DNA from: Candidatus Hodarchaeota archaeon
GTDB lineage: Archaea; Asgardarchaeota; Heimdallarchaeia; Hodarchaeales; Hodarchaeaceae
Direction: 5' to 3'
DNA: 49,909 bases
NCBI GenBank assembly: GCA_016839785.1
Contig: JAEOTQ010000166.1
Location: 1 to 49,909 of the forward strand
Shown: positions 7,911 through 15,928 of the stretch, in pieces
Layout of the letters: every line of letters begins with the position of its first letter
How positions within the stretch are numbered: the first letter of the stretch is position 1
Translations under genes and position numbers: made by a program
Notes under the pieces: model-generated
Database searches by the model: none
What the model was told of the DNA's origin: nothing
What the model saw: the letters and a program-made list of their open reading frames with translations, nothing else

Positions 7911-9125
7911 ATGGATAGTGTTCAGATAAGGGATTTATTGCAAGAAGCAAAGTCTCATATGTACTCATGGACAACCAATGATTTAACTTCCAAATTAGCT
8001 AAAGAAGTTATGAGTATAGGTTTGGCGAAAATAATAAGTTTCTATCAGGAAAGTGGGAATGATCCAAACAATGTTTTAGTCGTTTTTGGACCAGACGGAA
8101 GTATTACGAGAAACAAATCACGATTTAATTCTGGAGTTGGTTATGGTTGTGCTGTAATCACAAAAGATTATCTTTTTCCTAGTCTTCTTCATCCTAATGG
8201 TTGTGGCTTTGGACTGTATCATGTATCCAATATGCCACCTATTGATCAGTTGATGGATAGATTGCACATCTTAAAAAAAGACGGTGTTCCAGTAGGAAGA
8301 CAAACAGGAAAATGGGATGTATGGAAATCAAATCATTTCATTGATCTACTCCGATTGGAGTCTTTAACGAATAGATATTCTCACTATGAAAAATATCTAC
8401 CATCTGGAGACTATGTACTAATCCACTCTTCACAACAAACGGAAAAAGAAAAATTGAGCTACTGGAAGGAGGAGGAATTTGAACGGATTAAAACCCCGTT
8501 TGGTGTAATAGAGGGTTTACCTGAAGATTCAGGCAATGAATATTTAAACTATTTTGAATCAGTAGAGAATTATTCCAAAAACAAGCGTGAATCGATTGCC
8601 GAAGCTCTTTTTGGAGAAGAAAATATTACTTGTATTTCTAATCCTACTCATCAGGGATATTATAAGGAGAACAACTTATTTACAATGAGATTAGGACTGT
8701 ATAATTCTCTCGACACAACTGGTGATACTCCTCTTCCCCTATTTCCAATAGGTTTCAATGCTTATTCATTCATCTACTTATATGAAGGAGAACCCAATAT
8801 TGATACTAAATATTGGACAGGAGTTCAATTACAACAATCTGAAGAGAAGGATCACACTTCAATCCTTAAGGGAGTAAATATTCTACCTCATGGTGGAGGA
8901 TACAAACTTCATTTTCCATTTTATGACGTTAAGACTCTGATACACAATAACGAGTATTATTTCGAGCTATCTCAGGCTCCAATGCAAAGTCGCATGATTA
9001 TTCAGAATGTTGAGTCATTAGAATATGGTTATCGTGGTCCCTCTGAAGTTCTTCCTGTGGTTGAAAGACTGGAATTAGGAAGAAAAGTTGCTCAGTTTGT
9101 CCCTGTTCAAGTAATCAAATACTAA
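7911..9125 (+). CDS. Divergent RtcB-like protein
   Basis: The 404 residues follow the RtcB RNA-ligase fold at low identity. Residues that align with the RtcB metal site are kept: Cys98 (NGCGFGLYHV), His142 (KSNHFIDLL), His172 (VLIHSS) and His247 (NPTHQGYY). His327 in LPHGGG corresponds to the guanylylated His of the STxHGAGR motif, and Lys403 is in the terminal VIKY (VIKG in RtcB). The spacing between His247 and His327 equals that in the genuine RtcB at the right end of this window. The strongly conserved HRKGAT element is replaced by MRLGLYNS near 259-266, and the family Arg after HGAG is missing. RNA ligase activity is therefore uncertain; a different nucleotide-linked reaction or a regulatory role is possible. 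Confidence 0.75.
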   Translation: MDSVQIRDLLQEAKSHMYSWTTNDLTSKLAKEVMSIGLAKIISFYQESGNDPNNVLVVFGPDGSITRNKSRFNSGVGYGCAVITKDYLFPSLLHPNGCGFGLYHVSNMPPIDQLMDRLHILKKDGVPVGRQTGKWDVWKSNHFIDLLRLESLTNRYSHYEKYLPSGDYVLIHSSQQTEKEKLSYWKEEEFERIKTPFGVIEGLPEDSGNEYLNYFESVENYSKNKRESIAEALFGEENITCISNPTHQGYYKENNLFTMRLGLYNSLDTTGDTPLPLFPIGFNAYSFIYLYEGEPNIDTKYWTGVQLQQSEEKDHTSILKGVNILPHGGGYKLHFPFYDVKTLIHNNEYYFELSQAPMQSRMIIQNVESLEYGYRGPSEVLPVVERLELGRKVAQFVPVQVIKY

Positions 9126-9273
9126 AACCTGCCTTTAATCACGACTTCATTGATTCAACTGTTTTCTTTGTCCTAAAGTAATTCGGGATAATTCTTACTG
9201 TAATTCAATTAAGAGTGAAATTTGTTTCTTATGTAGTAAGTTTTTTTAATCTTAACTCATATAGTAATCTGAC

Positions 9274-10185
9274 ATGAAAAATCGTCAACCTAATACAGAT
9301 TTTGAGGATCCAGAAATGGAACAAGTAGATGATTTTTCATTTCCAGGTCGAAAATCGTTATTAGAAAGTTTGAAATTACAGTTAGGGGTGATTGGAGACG
9401 TATGGATTCATCATGCCTACTCTGTGCCGTCCAAAGACCCTTTATTAATCGATGAAAAATATGAAATTGATTATCAAGATAAAATTATTGTTCCTTCAAT
9501 TCTTCATACTCTAATAGATAAAGTTGGTGGGAAACGAACAACAAGTCTCTCTGCTATCTGTGGGATGAAGAGCCCAGAGTTAATTTTCCTTCATGATCCC
9601 GCCACGATGAACCTCTCAGTCGTATTCCAGGAAAAACTATGGGTGACTGAGGTTTTACTAAAACAGGCCAATTTTTTGTATCCTACTCCGTCAACTCGTG
9701 AACATGCATTAACAAATTTAGAAAAGACGAAAGTCGAAGTAATCCATTCTGATATTTCTATAGAGTTAAATGGACATCGAACAGAGAGAGGAATTGAACA
9801 GGATGAAGTTTTAATTCCCCTTGACTCAAATTATCGTCCAGTTCTTGGAGGAAAAGATCCTGCGTCAAAGTTTAAACTTCCATTCCCAAGGTTATTAGAT
9901 GCTGGAGAACTTGTACTTATGATATCTGATGCTATCTCTTCTTCTGCAAAAATGTATCTTGGGACTGTAAATGTTCGCTTGAATGAAGATCAAGTTGCGT
10001 TGGAATACCCTCTCGAGGCACATATCGCTGGACTTAAGCTTTATAAACGCTATATTGACGTTATTGAGGTATACTCTCCTTCTCAATTAGAAAAGACGGA
10101 GTTACAAAAAATTAACTTTCGTATTTACAGAACAGAAATGTCAAGACATCTCCGACTGTTAATTAATTTACTCCACATTCGATGA
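9274..10185 (+). CDS. Protein of unknown function
   Basis: I do not recognise this 303-residue protein. It has a polar, acidic N-terminus (to about residue 25), then a mixed alpha/beta body. No signal peptide, membrane helix, Cys cluster or nucleotide-binding motif is visible. Short striking segments are GVIGDVWIHHAY near 38, GGKDPASKFKLPFPRLL near 190, and a C-terminal helix rich in Arg and Leu. It lies 148 bases downstream of the RtcB-like gene on the same strand, so a shared function is possible but not shown. Codon use and composition match its neighbours. Confidence 0.7.
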   Translation: MKNRQPNTDFEDPEMEQVDDFSFPGRKSLLESLKLQLGVIGDVWIHHAYSVPSKDPLLIDEKYEIDYQDKIIVPSILHTLIDKVGGKRTTSLSAICGMKSPELIFLHDPATMNLSVVFQEKLWVTEVLLKQANFLYPTPSTREHALTNLEKTKVEVIHSDISIELNGHRTERGIEQDEVLIPLDSNYRPVLGGKDPASKFKLPFPRLLDAGELVLMISDAISSSAKMYLGTVNVRLNEDQVALEYPLEAHIAGLKLYKRYIDVIEVYSPSQLEKTELQKINFRIYRTEMSRHLRLLINLLHIR

Positions 10186-10201
10186 TTCCGTTTAAACAGA
10201 A

Positions 10202-10702
10202 TTAGAGTTCTTTGTCATGGTTTGCAATCATTTCTTTAGCTTCTTCTATCCAAATACGAGTTAGTTGTAATTTAGAGAGGTCTTTCTGTTTCTGTATCAG
10301 ACTTTCATGACGAGACTCATACTCGTTCCTACTGATCCTTTGTAAGATAAAATCCCGTTCAATTTGCTCTATCTCTGCACTAACAATTCCATCCATTGTT
10401 TGAAAGTAAATAATAGCAGCTGATGCGATCGTGCTCAATAAGTCTAAACCTGGTGTAGAAATATAATAGACATAATGAGGAGAGGGAAAAGGTTCGACTC
10501 TTCGTTCAGCAATATATTGGGAGCACATTAGCTTCAAGTGTTTTTCGACAGCTGGGCGGGAAATGTTTAAGAGAGAGGCAAGTTTTTGAGGATTTTTAGG
10601 TTCTTGAGTAATTAAAGTGATTATCTTCTGTCTTGTCGGATCTGAAAGAATTTTCAGAATCTCTGCAGTTCGTTTTTCTAAATTATCAGACAGAAAATTC
10701 AT
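10202..10702 (-). CDS. ArsR-family winged-helix transcriptional regulator
   Basis: This 166-residue protein begins with a clear ArsR-type HTH. A helix with ILSDPTRQKIITLI (about 17-30) is followed by NPQKLASLLNISRPAVEKHL as helix-turn-helix, then a wing ending in PHYVYYISTPGLDLL. Residues 100-166 form a helical, charged C-terminal extension that may mediate dimerisation. No metal-binding Cys pair is present, so metal sensing is unlikely. It is divergent from the bactofilin-like gene at 10967, and an inverted repeat upstream of its start (10742-10756) is a candidate operator. Autoregulation and control of the neighbour are inferences. Confidence 0.85.
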   Translation of the reverse strand: MNFLSDNLEKRTAEILKILSDPTRQKIITLITQEPKNPQKLASLLNISRPAVEKHLKLMCSQYIAERRVEPFPSPHYVYYISTPGLDLLSTIASAAIIYFQTMDGIVSAEIEQIERDFILQRISRNEYESRHESLIQKQKDLSKLQLTRIWIEEAKEMIANHDKEL

Positions 10703-10741
10703 CCTCGCATCGTTTATAACTTTAAATAAGGAAAATTAATA

Positions 10742-10756
10742 TTTACGATTTGTAAA
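10742..10756. promoter_or_regulatory. Inverted repeat, candidate operator
   Basis: TTTAC-GATTT-GTAAA is a perfect 5-base inverted repeat about 40 bases upstream of the ArsR-type gene start. It overlaps an AT-rich stretch (TAAATATT on the minus strand) that could be its TATA box. Symmetric sites of this kind are typical for dimeric ArsR regulators. The repeat is short and could be chance in AT-rich DNA. Confidence 0.35.
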
Positions 10757-10966
10757 CATCTAGTAAGTTCGAATTAATAAAGATTCGGAACATTTAACTT
10801 TTGGGTTTACAGTATATACTGATAAGTTTCGGCTCTAAACTCAATTTATTAGAATATCTTAAAACAATTTCTGCTTTAAGTTATGAAAGAGAGCAGATAC
10901 ACTTGTAGAAATTGCTTTACATACTAATTCCATAAAATATCTACTCTAATATTCTAAACGAATAAA

Positions 10967-11821
10967 ATGTTGAGAACTATGTCGAATAAAGAAATAGAAG
11001 ACCTTAAAACATTAATTAAAGCATTAGAAATACGTTTACAAGCTGATGAGATCACAGAGGCTGAGTATAAAGAATTAAAAGAGAAATACAATACAAAACT
11101 TCAAGAGGAAATTGGAGCGCTTAAGGAACACAGTTTTCTAAGGAATTTATCGTATATATCCATATCAGGTTCTGGGAAAGTAACTGACTCTTATGTAACA
11201 ATCTCTGGATCAGGCAGAATTGAAGGGTGGAGAGATGGTACAATCACGATTTCTGGGTCAGGTAAGGTTAGTGATGAAGAAATAAAGATTTCTGGATCAG
11301 GAACTCTCCCAGGAGATCTTAAAACTGATTCATTATCAGTTTCTGGTTCATTAAAGGCTGAAGGTCCAATCGAAGCTGGAAAATTCTTATCATCAGGTTC
11401 ATTCAAAGTTAATGGGGAGTTAACTATTCACGAGCGCTTTGATTCATCGGGTTCAGGTAAAATTGATGGTTCTCTCTTAGCTGAAAGTGCTTCTGTCGTG
11501 TCTAGTGGATCTCTTAAGGTTGAGGGCGATGTTATCTGTGACAAAGCAGAGTTTTCAGGTGCTTATAAAATCTCTGGATCGGTGGAATGTAAGAATGAGT
11601 TTACTTCAGAGATAAACGGGAGATGCAAAATTGAAAATGATTTAATATGTGGTGGAGATATATTTATAGAGCAAGACTCTAGAAAAGGATTTTTGACAGT
11701 TAATCACATAAAATCTGATGGAGAAATTTATCTTGAGGGTGTTGAAGCCAAAACTGTGCGTGGAAAAAAAGTTAAGGTAGGACCAGAGTGTAATATTGGT
11801 TCCATTGAAGAAACGGGTTAG
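10967..11821 (+). CDS. Bactofilin-like beta-solenoid protein
   Basis: The N-terminal 60 residues are a charged helix pair containing ITEAEYKELKEKY, similar to short SHOCT-type oligomerisation helices. From about residue 65 to 270 there is a repeating beta-strand pattern with recurring SGSGK/SGSGR/SGSLK turns every 17-20 residues, the hallmark of a right-handed beta-solenoid. Polymer-forming bactofilins and related DUF-type proteins have this architecture and build filaments or membrane-associated scaffolds. No signal peptide or membrane helix is seen. Start choice is uncertain: ATG at 10967 or ATG at 10979. It is divergent from an ArsR-type regulator. A cytoskeletal or envelope role is inference. 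Confidence 0.75.
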   Translation: MLRTMSNKEIEDLKTLIKALEIRLQADEITEAEYKELKEKYNTKLQEEIGALKEHSFLRNLSYISISGSGKVTDSYVTISGSGRIEGWRDGTITISGSGKVSDEEIKISGSGTLPGDLKTDSLSVSGSLKAEGPIEAGKFLSSGSFKVNGELTIHERFDSSGSGKIDGSLLAESASVVSSGSLKVEGDVICDKAEFSGAYKISGSVECKNEFTSEINGRCKIENDLICGGDIFIEQDSRKGFLTVNHIKSDGEIYLEGVEAKTVRGKKVKVGPECNIGSIEETG

Positions 11822-11973
11822 TCTGTAAACTGACAAAAAATGGGAAATACACTCATTCAAAGGAAAACAATAACTTAACATCTTTCGTTACCAAACATAA
11901 CAAAAATCTGATAGTTTGGTGTATAACAGGGGGAGGAGATTTTTTTGAGGATAATTATCATGTACTTTTAGAT

Positions 11974-12672
11974 ATGCTTTCAAAAAAAATTCCAATTTTA
12001 GCTGTTTTTTCTGATGCAGGTGCATTTGTCTACAATAGATATGGTTTTTTCTGGAATTTGAGTAGATTAGATTCAGAAATGGATAATTTTAGAGTTTTAT
12101 TTGAGAGCGATTTCGTGCTGAATCATAATATTGAACAACTATTGAGAAAGAAAGAAATCCCGTACTCAACATTGCCTAGAGATCCTTGCTTTGCCAAAAG
12201 TATCTGGTTAGCAAATCAGAACTTAAAATGCATTATCGCAAGTCCATTAACTTCCAATTCTGTTGCGAAACTTACAACGGGGATAAATGATACCTTGGTA
12301 CTCAATCTCTTGTCTGCAGGAAAAAAAGCTGGTCAAATGATTGGAATTTTCCCAACCGATAGAGGGTTCGATTCCATTACCTCCAAGCTACCTGTTCGAA
12401 AAACCAAACCTGTGGATTCAAAAGATTTGGATCCTAAAGTTTGTTCCTATGGAGCTCTAGACTTAGAAAGCTCTTCAAATGCAGAATATCTGTCAGAGTT
12501 TTGTGTAGGGTGTAGAAAATGCGTAGAGAAATATCCAGAGATTTTTTCCGTCGATGAAGAAATTGAGATTCATATAAGATCAATTGATCAAGTAAATACA
12601 CAGAAGTTAAGTGATGAATTCCGTGTTTTTCATTCCCCAGAAGAAATATCAAGTTTTATTTCAGCATTGTAA
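11974..12672 (+). CDS. Flavoprotein of the UbiX/AfpA-like family with Cys cluster
   Basis: The 232-residue protein has the core of the homo-oligomeric flavin-containing (HFCD) family: an opening beta-strand, and the FMN-contact segment ASPLTSNSVAKLTTGINDTL at about 89-108. The arrangement recalls archaeoflavoprotein AfpA, an FMN protein that receives electrons from ferredoxin. The C-terminal part carries Cys157, Cys177, Cys180 and Cys183 (FCVGCRKCVEKYPEIF), which could bind an Fe-S cluster or zinc. A strong purine-rich GGGGGAGGAG lies about 38 bases upstream of the ATG, farther than a normal Shine-Dalgarno. It converges on small GTPase 1. Redox role is inferred; the partner is unknown. Confidence 0.7.
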   Translation: MLSKKIPILAVFSDAGAFVYNRYGFFWNLSRLDSEMDNFRVLFESDFVLNHNIEQLLRKKEIPYSTLPRDPCFAKSIWLANQNLKCIIASPLTSNSVAKLTTGINDTLVLNLLSAGKKAGQMIGIFPTDRGFDSITSKLPVRKTKPVDSKDLDPKVCSYGALDLESSSNAEYLSEFCVGCRKCVEKYPEIFSVDEEIEIHIRSIDQVNTQKLSDEFRVFHSPEEISSFISAL

Positions 12673-12676
12673 CTGA

Positions 12677-13228
12677 TTAAGTATTAAGTCGTTTGTATTC
12701 TTCAATATATTCTCCAATGATAAGACCTAATTGTCCAAAAGCTTCTGTTACATTTAATCCTGATTTAGCAGATGTTTTTAAATATTTAATATTGAAGGGA
12801 ATATCGTGAGTCTCTGATTGCGATTTTTTAATGAAATGATCAATTTGTTCTTGATCTATGGCCCCAGGAAGGTCGCTTTTATTGCCTAATATGATGTAAG
12901 GGATTTCTCGACCAACATTTGTAAAGAGTTCCGTTTTCCAATTCTCTAAACTGTAAAGCGAATCTAATCGGGTTTGATCAAAAACTAATATTGCTCCATG
13001 TGAGCCTTTGTAATACAGTGCTCTAACAGCAGAAAATCGTTGTTGTCCTGCTAAGTCCCAGATTTGAAATTTATATTGAATATCTCTGATAGTAAGATTT
13101 TGAACAGCGAAATCAGCTCCTATGGTTAAAATATAGCCACTTTGGAAACCTTTTCCCAAAAAACGTTCGCGTAAAGATGTCTTTCCTACTCCTCCGTCTC
13201 CTAACAGGCATATTTTGTATAATGGCAC
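12677..13228 (-). CDS. Ras/Rab-like small GTPase 1
   Basis: The 183 residues contain all G motifs in canonical form: P-loop GDGGVGKT at 10-17, switch-I Thr35 in ILTIGADF, switch-II WDLAGQQRF with the catalytic Gln at 62, NKSD at 116-119, and TSAKSG at about 152-157. The TIGADF segment is Rab-like. There is no C-terminal Cys for prenylation and no transmembrane segment, so membrane attachment, if any, must be indirect. The start is GTG with AGAGGGTAA upstream. Asgard archaea encode many such GTPases. Regulators and effectors are not apparent from the neighbours. Confidence 0.93.
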   Translation of the reverse strand: MPLYKICLLGDGGVGKTSLRERFLGKGFQSGYILTIGADFAVQNLTIRDIQYKFQIWDLAGQQRFSAVRALYYKGSHGAILVFDQTRLDSLYSLENWKTELFTNVGREIPYIILGNKSDLPGAIDQEQIDHFIKKSQSETHDIPFNIKYLKTSAKSGLNVTEAFGQLGLIIGEYIEEYKRLNT

Positions 13229-13480
13229 ATTTTACCCTCTTTTAGGAATGATTTTTATGTACTCTTTATTTAATCAATGTCTGTGTTAATTAACTAGCTC
13301 ATTCGGGGTTTTAATAAATTCTCCTAGAGAGAATCTTCAAAGTAGATTTTGGTAATATGATTCATATATATTTACGTTAAAATGAGTTAATCTTAAACAC
13401 TAAGTAAACAAATTAATGAATAAAGAACTAGCTTATAAGCGTTTTATAACAAATCTATACGCATTTAAGGGTGAGAACTA

Positions 13481-14680
13481 TTGGACGAAAGTTCATTTTT
13501 TCTAGCAACCGAAGAGGAAATAAAGAAGGCAAAAACGACTGATGTTTACTTCTTACGAACTGAAGAAGTATTGAAGAAGGAATCACTTGATGTTAAAGTC
13601 GCCGTTGAGGTAACCGCATCGTCTATAAAGAATTCGAGTTGGGGAATCTTATCAGGAATTGAAGATGTTCTTGATCTATTGGTTGGACTGGATATTGATG
13701 TTTATACGATGCCAGAGGGATCATTATTTCAGAAAGAAGACGAAAAAGGTGTAAAAGTCCCTACAATTATAATAATAGGTAAATATCTAAACTTTGCTAG
13801 ATTTGAAACACCTCTACTCGGTTTTATATGTTCTAAGAGTGGAATGACTACAAAAACTGCCCGTATTCGTTTAGCAGCCAAGAACAAGTCAGTACTGAGT
13901 TTTGGAGCACGTAGAGCTCATCCTGCAATTACTCCAGTTGTGTCATACTGTGCCTACATCGGAGGTTGTGATGGAATCAGCTGTATCCTAGGAGCTGAAA
14001 AGGTGGGAGTTGCACCTACAGGCACGATTCCCCATTCTCTTATCATTCTTTTTCAAGATCAAATAGCAGCTTGGAAGGCGTTTGATACTCACATCCCGAA
14101 ATCAGTACCTCGCATAGCCCTTGTCGATACATATTATGATGAGAAAATTGAAGCAATATTAGCAGCAGAAGCAATTCCTGATCTTGTAGGAGTTAGGTTA
14201 GATACTCCCTCTTCTCGTAGGGGAAATTTCAAGAGTATCATCCAAGAAGTAAGATGGGAACTTGATCATCGAGGATTTTCAGGTGTAAAAATATACATCT
14301 CTGGAGGATTAGGGGAAGAAGATGTTCTTGAGTATGTAGAACTAGTAGATGGATTTGGTATTGGTAGCGAAATTAGCGCTGCACCACCAATTGATTTTGC
14401 TCTAGACATTGTATCAATAGCCTCAGAAAAAGGTGAGTGGAAACCTGTAGCTAAACGAGGGAAATTTTCTGGGAGAAAAAAGGTTCTACGGTGTGAAAAA
14501 TGCCTAAAGATAGAAGTTATATCTTGGGAAAATGAGGATGGGTTTTGTGGTCACTGTCAGATCCCAATGAAACCATTTTTAGTAAAACAACTTGAGAAAG
14601 GTAAAAGAATCAGTAAGAAACCATCCATTGAAGAGATAAGAACGTACATTTTAAACCAACTTGAGGTAATAAGAAAATAG
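13481..14680 (+). CDS. pncB: Nicotinate phosphoribosyltransferase
   Basis: The enzyme makes nicotinate mononucleotide from nicotinate and PRPP in the Preiss-Handler NAD route. The 399 residues resemble the archaeal NAPRTase type. FGARRAHPAI is at 141-150, GTIPHS at 181-186 holds the conserved His, and VGVRLDTPSSRRG (236-248) and YISGGL (272-277) form the phosphate-binding barrel strands. A C-terminal zinc ribbon is seen with Cys338/Cys341 and Cys356/Cys359, as in several archaeal members. Translation starts at TTG with GGGTGAG six bases upstream. The nicotinamidase gene follows on the same strand 46 bases later, giving a complete nicotinamide salvage pair. Confidence 0.92.
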   Translation: MDESSFFLATEEEIKKAKTTDVYFLRTEEVLKKESLDVKVAVEVTASSIKNSSWGILSGIEDVLDLLVGLDIDVYTMPEGSLFQKEDEKGVKVPTIIIIGKYLNFARFETPLLGFICSKSGMTTKTARIRLAAKNKSVLSFGARRAHPAITPVVSYCAYIGGCDGISCILGAEKVGVAPTGTIPHSLIILFQDQIAAWKAFDTHIPKSVPRIALVDTYYDEKIEAILAAEAIPDLVGVRLDTPSSRRGNFKSIIQEVRWELDHRGFSGVKIYISGGLGEEDVLEYVELVDGFGIGSEISAAPPIDFALDIVSIASEKGEWKPVAKRGKFSGRKKVLRCEKCLKIEVISWENEDGFCGHCQIPMKPFLVKQLEKGKRISKKPSIEEIRTYILNQLEVIRK

Positions 14681-14726
14681 CATAGAAGTTTTTTTCAAAC
14701 ACAATTTCTAATAGAAACATAAAGAA

Positions 14727-15413
14727 TTGGATACGGGTAAAATGCGTACGAAAAAAATGTTAGATTTTCCAATAAAAATCACTGGTAATGATGCGTTATT
14801 GGTTATTGACATACAAAATGATTTTTTACCTGGAGGGAGTCTAGCTGTTACGGATGGAGATACTATAATTACAGGTATAAATGATCTAAGAACAACGTTT
14901 TCACACAACAATCAAATCATTTTCACACAAGATTGGCATCCCTCTGATCACCAGTCTTTTGCTAGTGTCCATTCTGGGAAAAAACCTTTTGATGAATATT
15001 CCAGTCCAGGATTGGGTCCTGTTCTTTGGCCTGATCATTGTATCCAAGGTTCAAAAGGAGCAGAATTCGCATCGAACCTTGATCAAAATATGGCTAAAAT
15101 GATTCTAAGAAAAGGATATCATAAAGAACTCGATTCGTATTCTGCATTCTTAGAAAACGATAAGAAAACACTAACTGGATTGAATGAGTATCTAAAGGCA
15201 TTTAATGTTTCCAGAGTGTTTGTCTGTGGATTAGCTTTGGATTACTGTATCAAATATACTGCTCTAGACGCGTACAAATTGGGCTTTGAAGTATTTGTCA
15301 TTCTTGATTTAACAAAACCTGTAATTACAGAAAAATCATCCATTAAAGAAATACTAGCTGATTTTGAATCCAATCAGATTAATATAATAATTTCTGATCA
15401 AATTCGAGAATAA
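14727..15413 (+). CDS. pncA: Nicotinamidase (isochorismatase-fold)
   Basis: It converts nicotinamide to nicotinate and ammonia. The catalytic triad is present: Asp28 in VIDIQNDF, Lys129 in RKGYH, and nucleophile Cys174 in ALDYC. Metal ligands appear in TQDWHPSDHQSF (Asp69, His71, His75). The WPDHC and GLALDYC motifs are diagnostic for nicotinamidases within the family. The 228 residues are a normal length. The start may be TTG 14727 or ATG 14742; neither has a clear ribosome site. Placed directly after nicotinate phosphoribosyltransferase, it supplies that enzyme's substrate. Confidence 0.93.
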   Translation: MDTGKMRTKKMLDFPIKITGNDALLVIDIQNDFLPGGSLAVTDGDTIITGINDLRTTFSHNNQIIFTQDWHPSDHQSFASVHSGKKPFDEYSSPGLGPVLWPDHCIQGSKGAEFASNLDQNMAKMILRKGYHKELDSYSAFLENDKKTLTGLNEYLKAFNVSRVFVCGLALDYCIKYTALDAYKLGFEVFVILDLTKPVITEKSSIKEILADFESNQINIIISDQIRE

Positions 15414-15458
15414 AATTGAGAAAGAAAATAGTCAAAAACCTCTGCGATTGAGAAATGT

Positions 15459-15902
15459 TTGGTTTTTATTTTGATTTTATATTGGATAGATAAAGAGAGA
15501 TTTGGTGGAGCAAGTCAACCACAACTATCTGATCTACCATTTCTTAAAAGTATAGATTTAGCAGGAATAATCTGTTTACAAGAAGAAAGTACATCAATGG
15601 AATTAGCACATTTACTTGATATTGCGTACCTACATCGGCCTATTCCAGATTTTGGAGTACCGTCCTCTGAAGATCTTCCAGAGATACTTAATTTCTTGTC
15701 TCATCAACAGAAAATAAAACCAAATTTTCCCATACTAATACATTGCACTGCAGGGAATGGACGAACTGGTACCATTCTTGCTTCTGTGATCAAAATTCTA
15801 GATCAGATGACTGCTAAGGACGCGATTCAGAAAATAAGAACACTAAATCCATTAGCAATTGAAACTGAGGAACAAGAAAAATTCATACATGATCTTGTAT
15901 AA
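15459..15902 (+). CDS. Dual-specificity/tyrosine-type protein phosphatase
   Basis: The 147-residue protein has the Cys-based phosphatase loop HCTAGNGRTG with His95, Cys96 and Arg102, and a general-acid candidate Asp64 in IPDFGVP. The WIDKERFGGASQP opening fits the N-terminus of archaeal dual-specificity phosphatases. The start is uncertain: a TTG at 15459 gives a short hydrophobic lead, and no Shine-Dalgarno is visible. It is 45 bases downstream of pncA on the same strand and could be cotranscribed, though no functional link to NAD salvage is evident. Substrates could be phosphoproteins or phosphorylated nucleotides or lipids. Confidence 0.87.
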   Translation: MVFILILYWIDKERFGGASQPQLSDLPFLKSIDLAGIICLQEESTSMELAHLLDIAYLHRPIPDFGVPSSEDLPEILNFLSHQQKIKPNFPILIHCTAGNGRTGTILASVIKILDQMTAKDAIQKIRTLNPLAIETEEQEKFIHDLV

Positions 15903-15928
15903 AATTTCAACCTCCACATCAAATTAAA

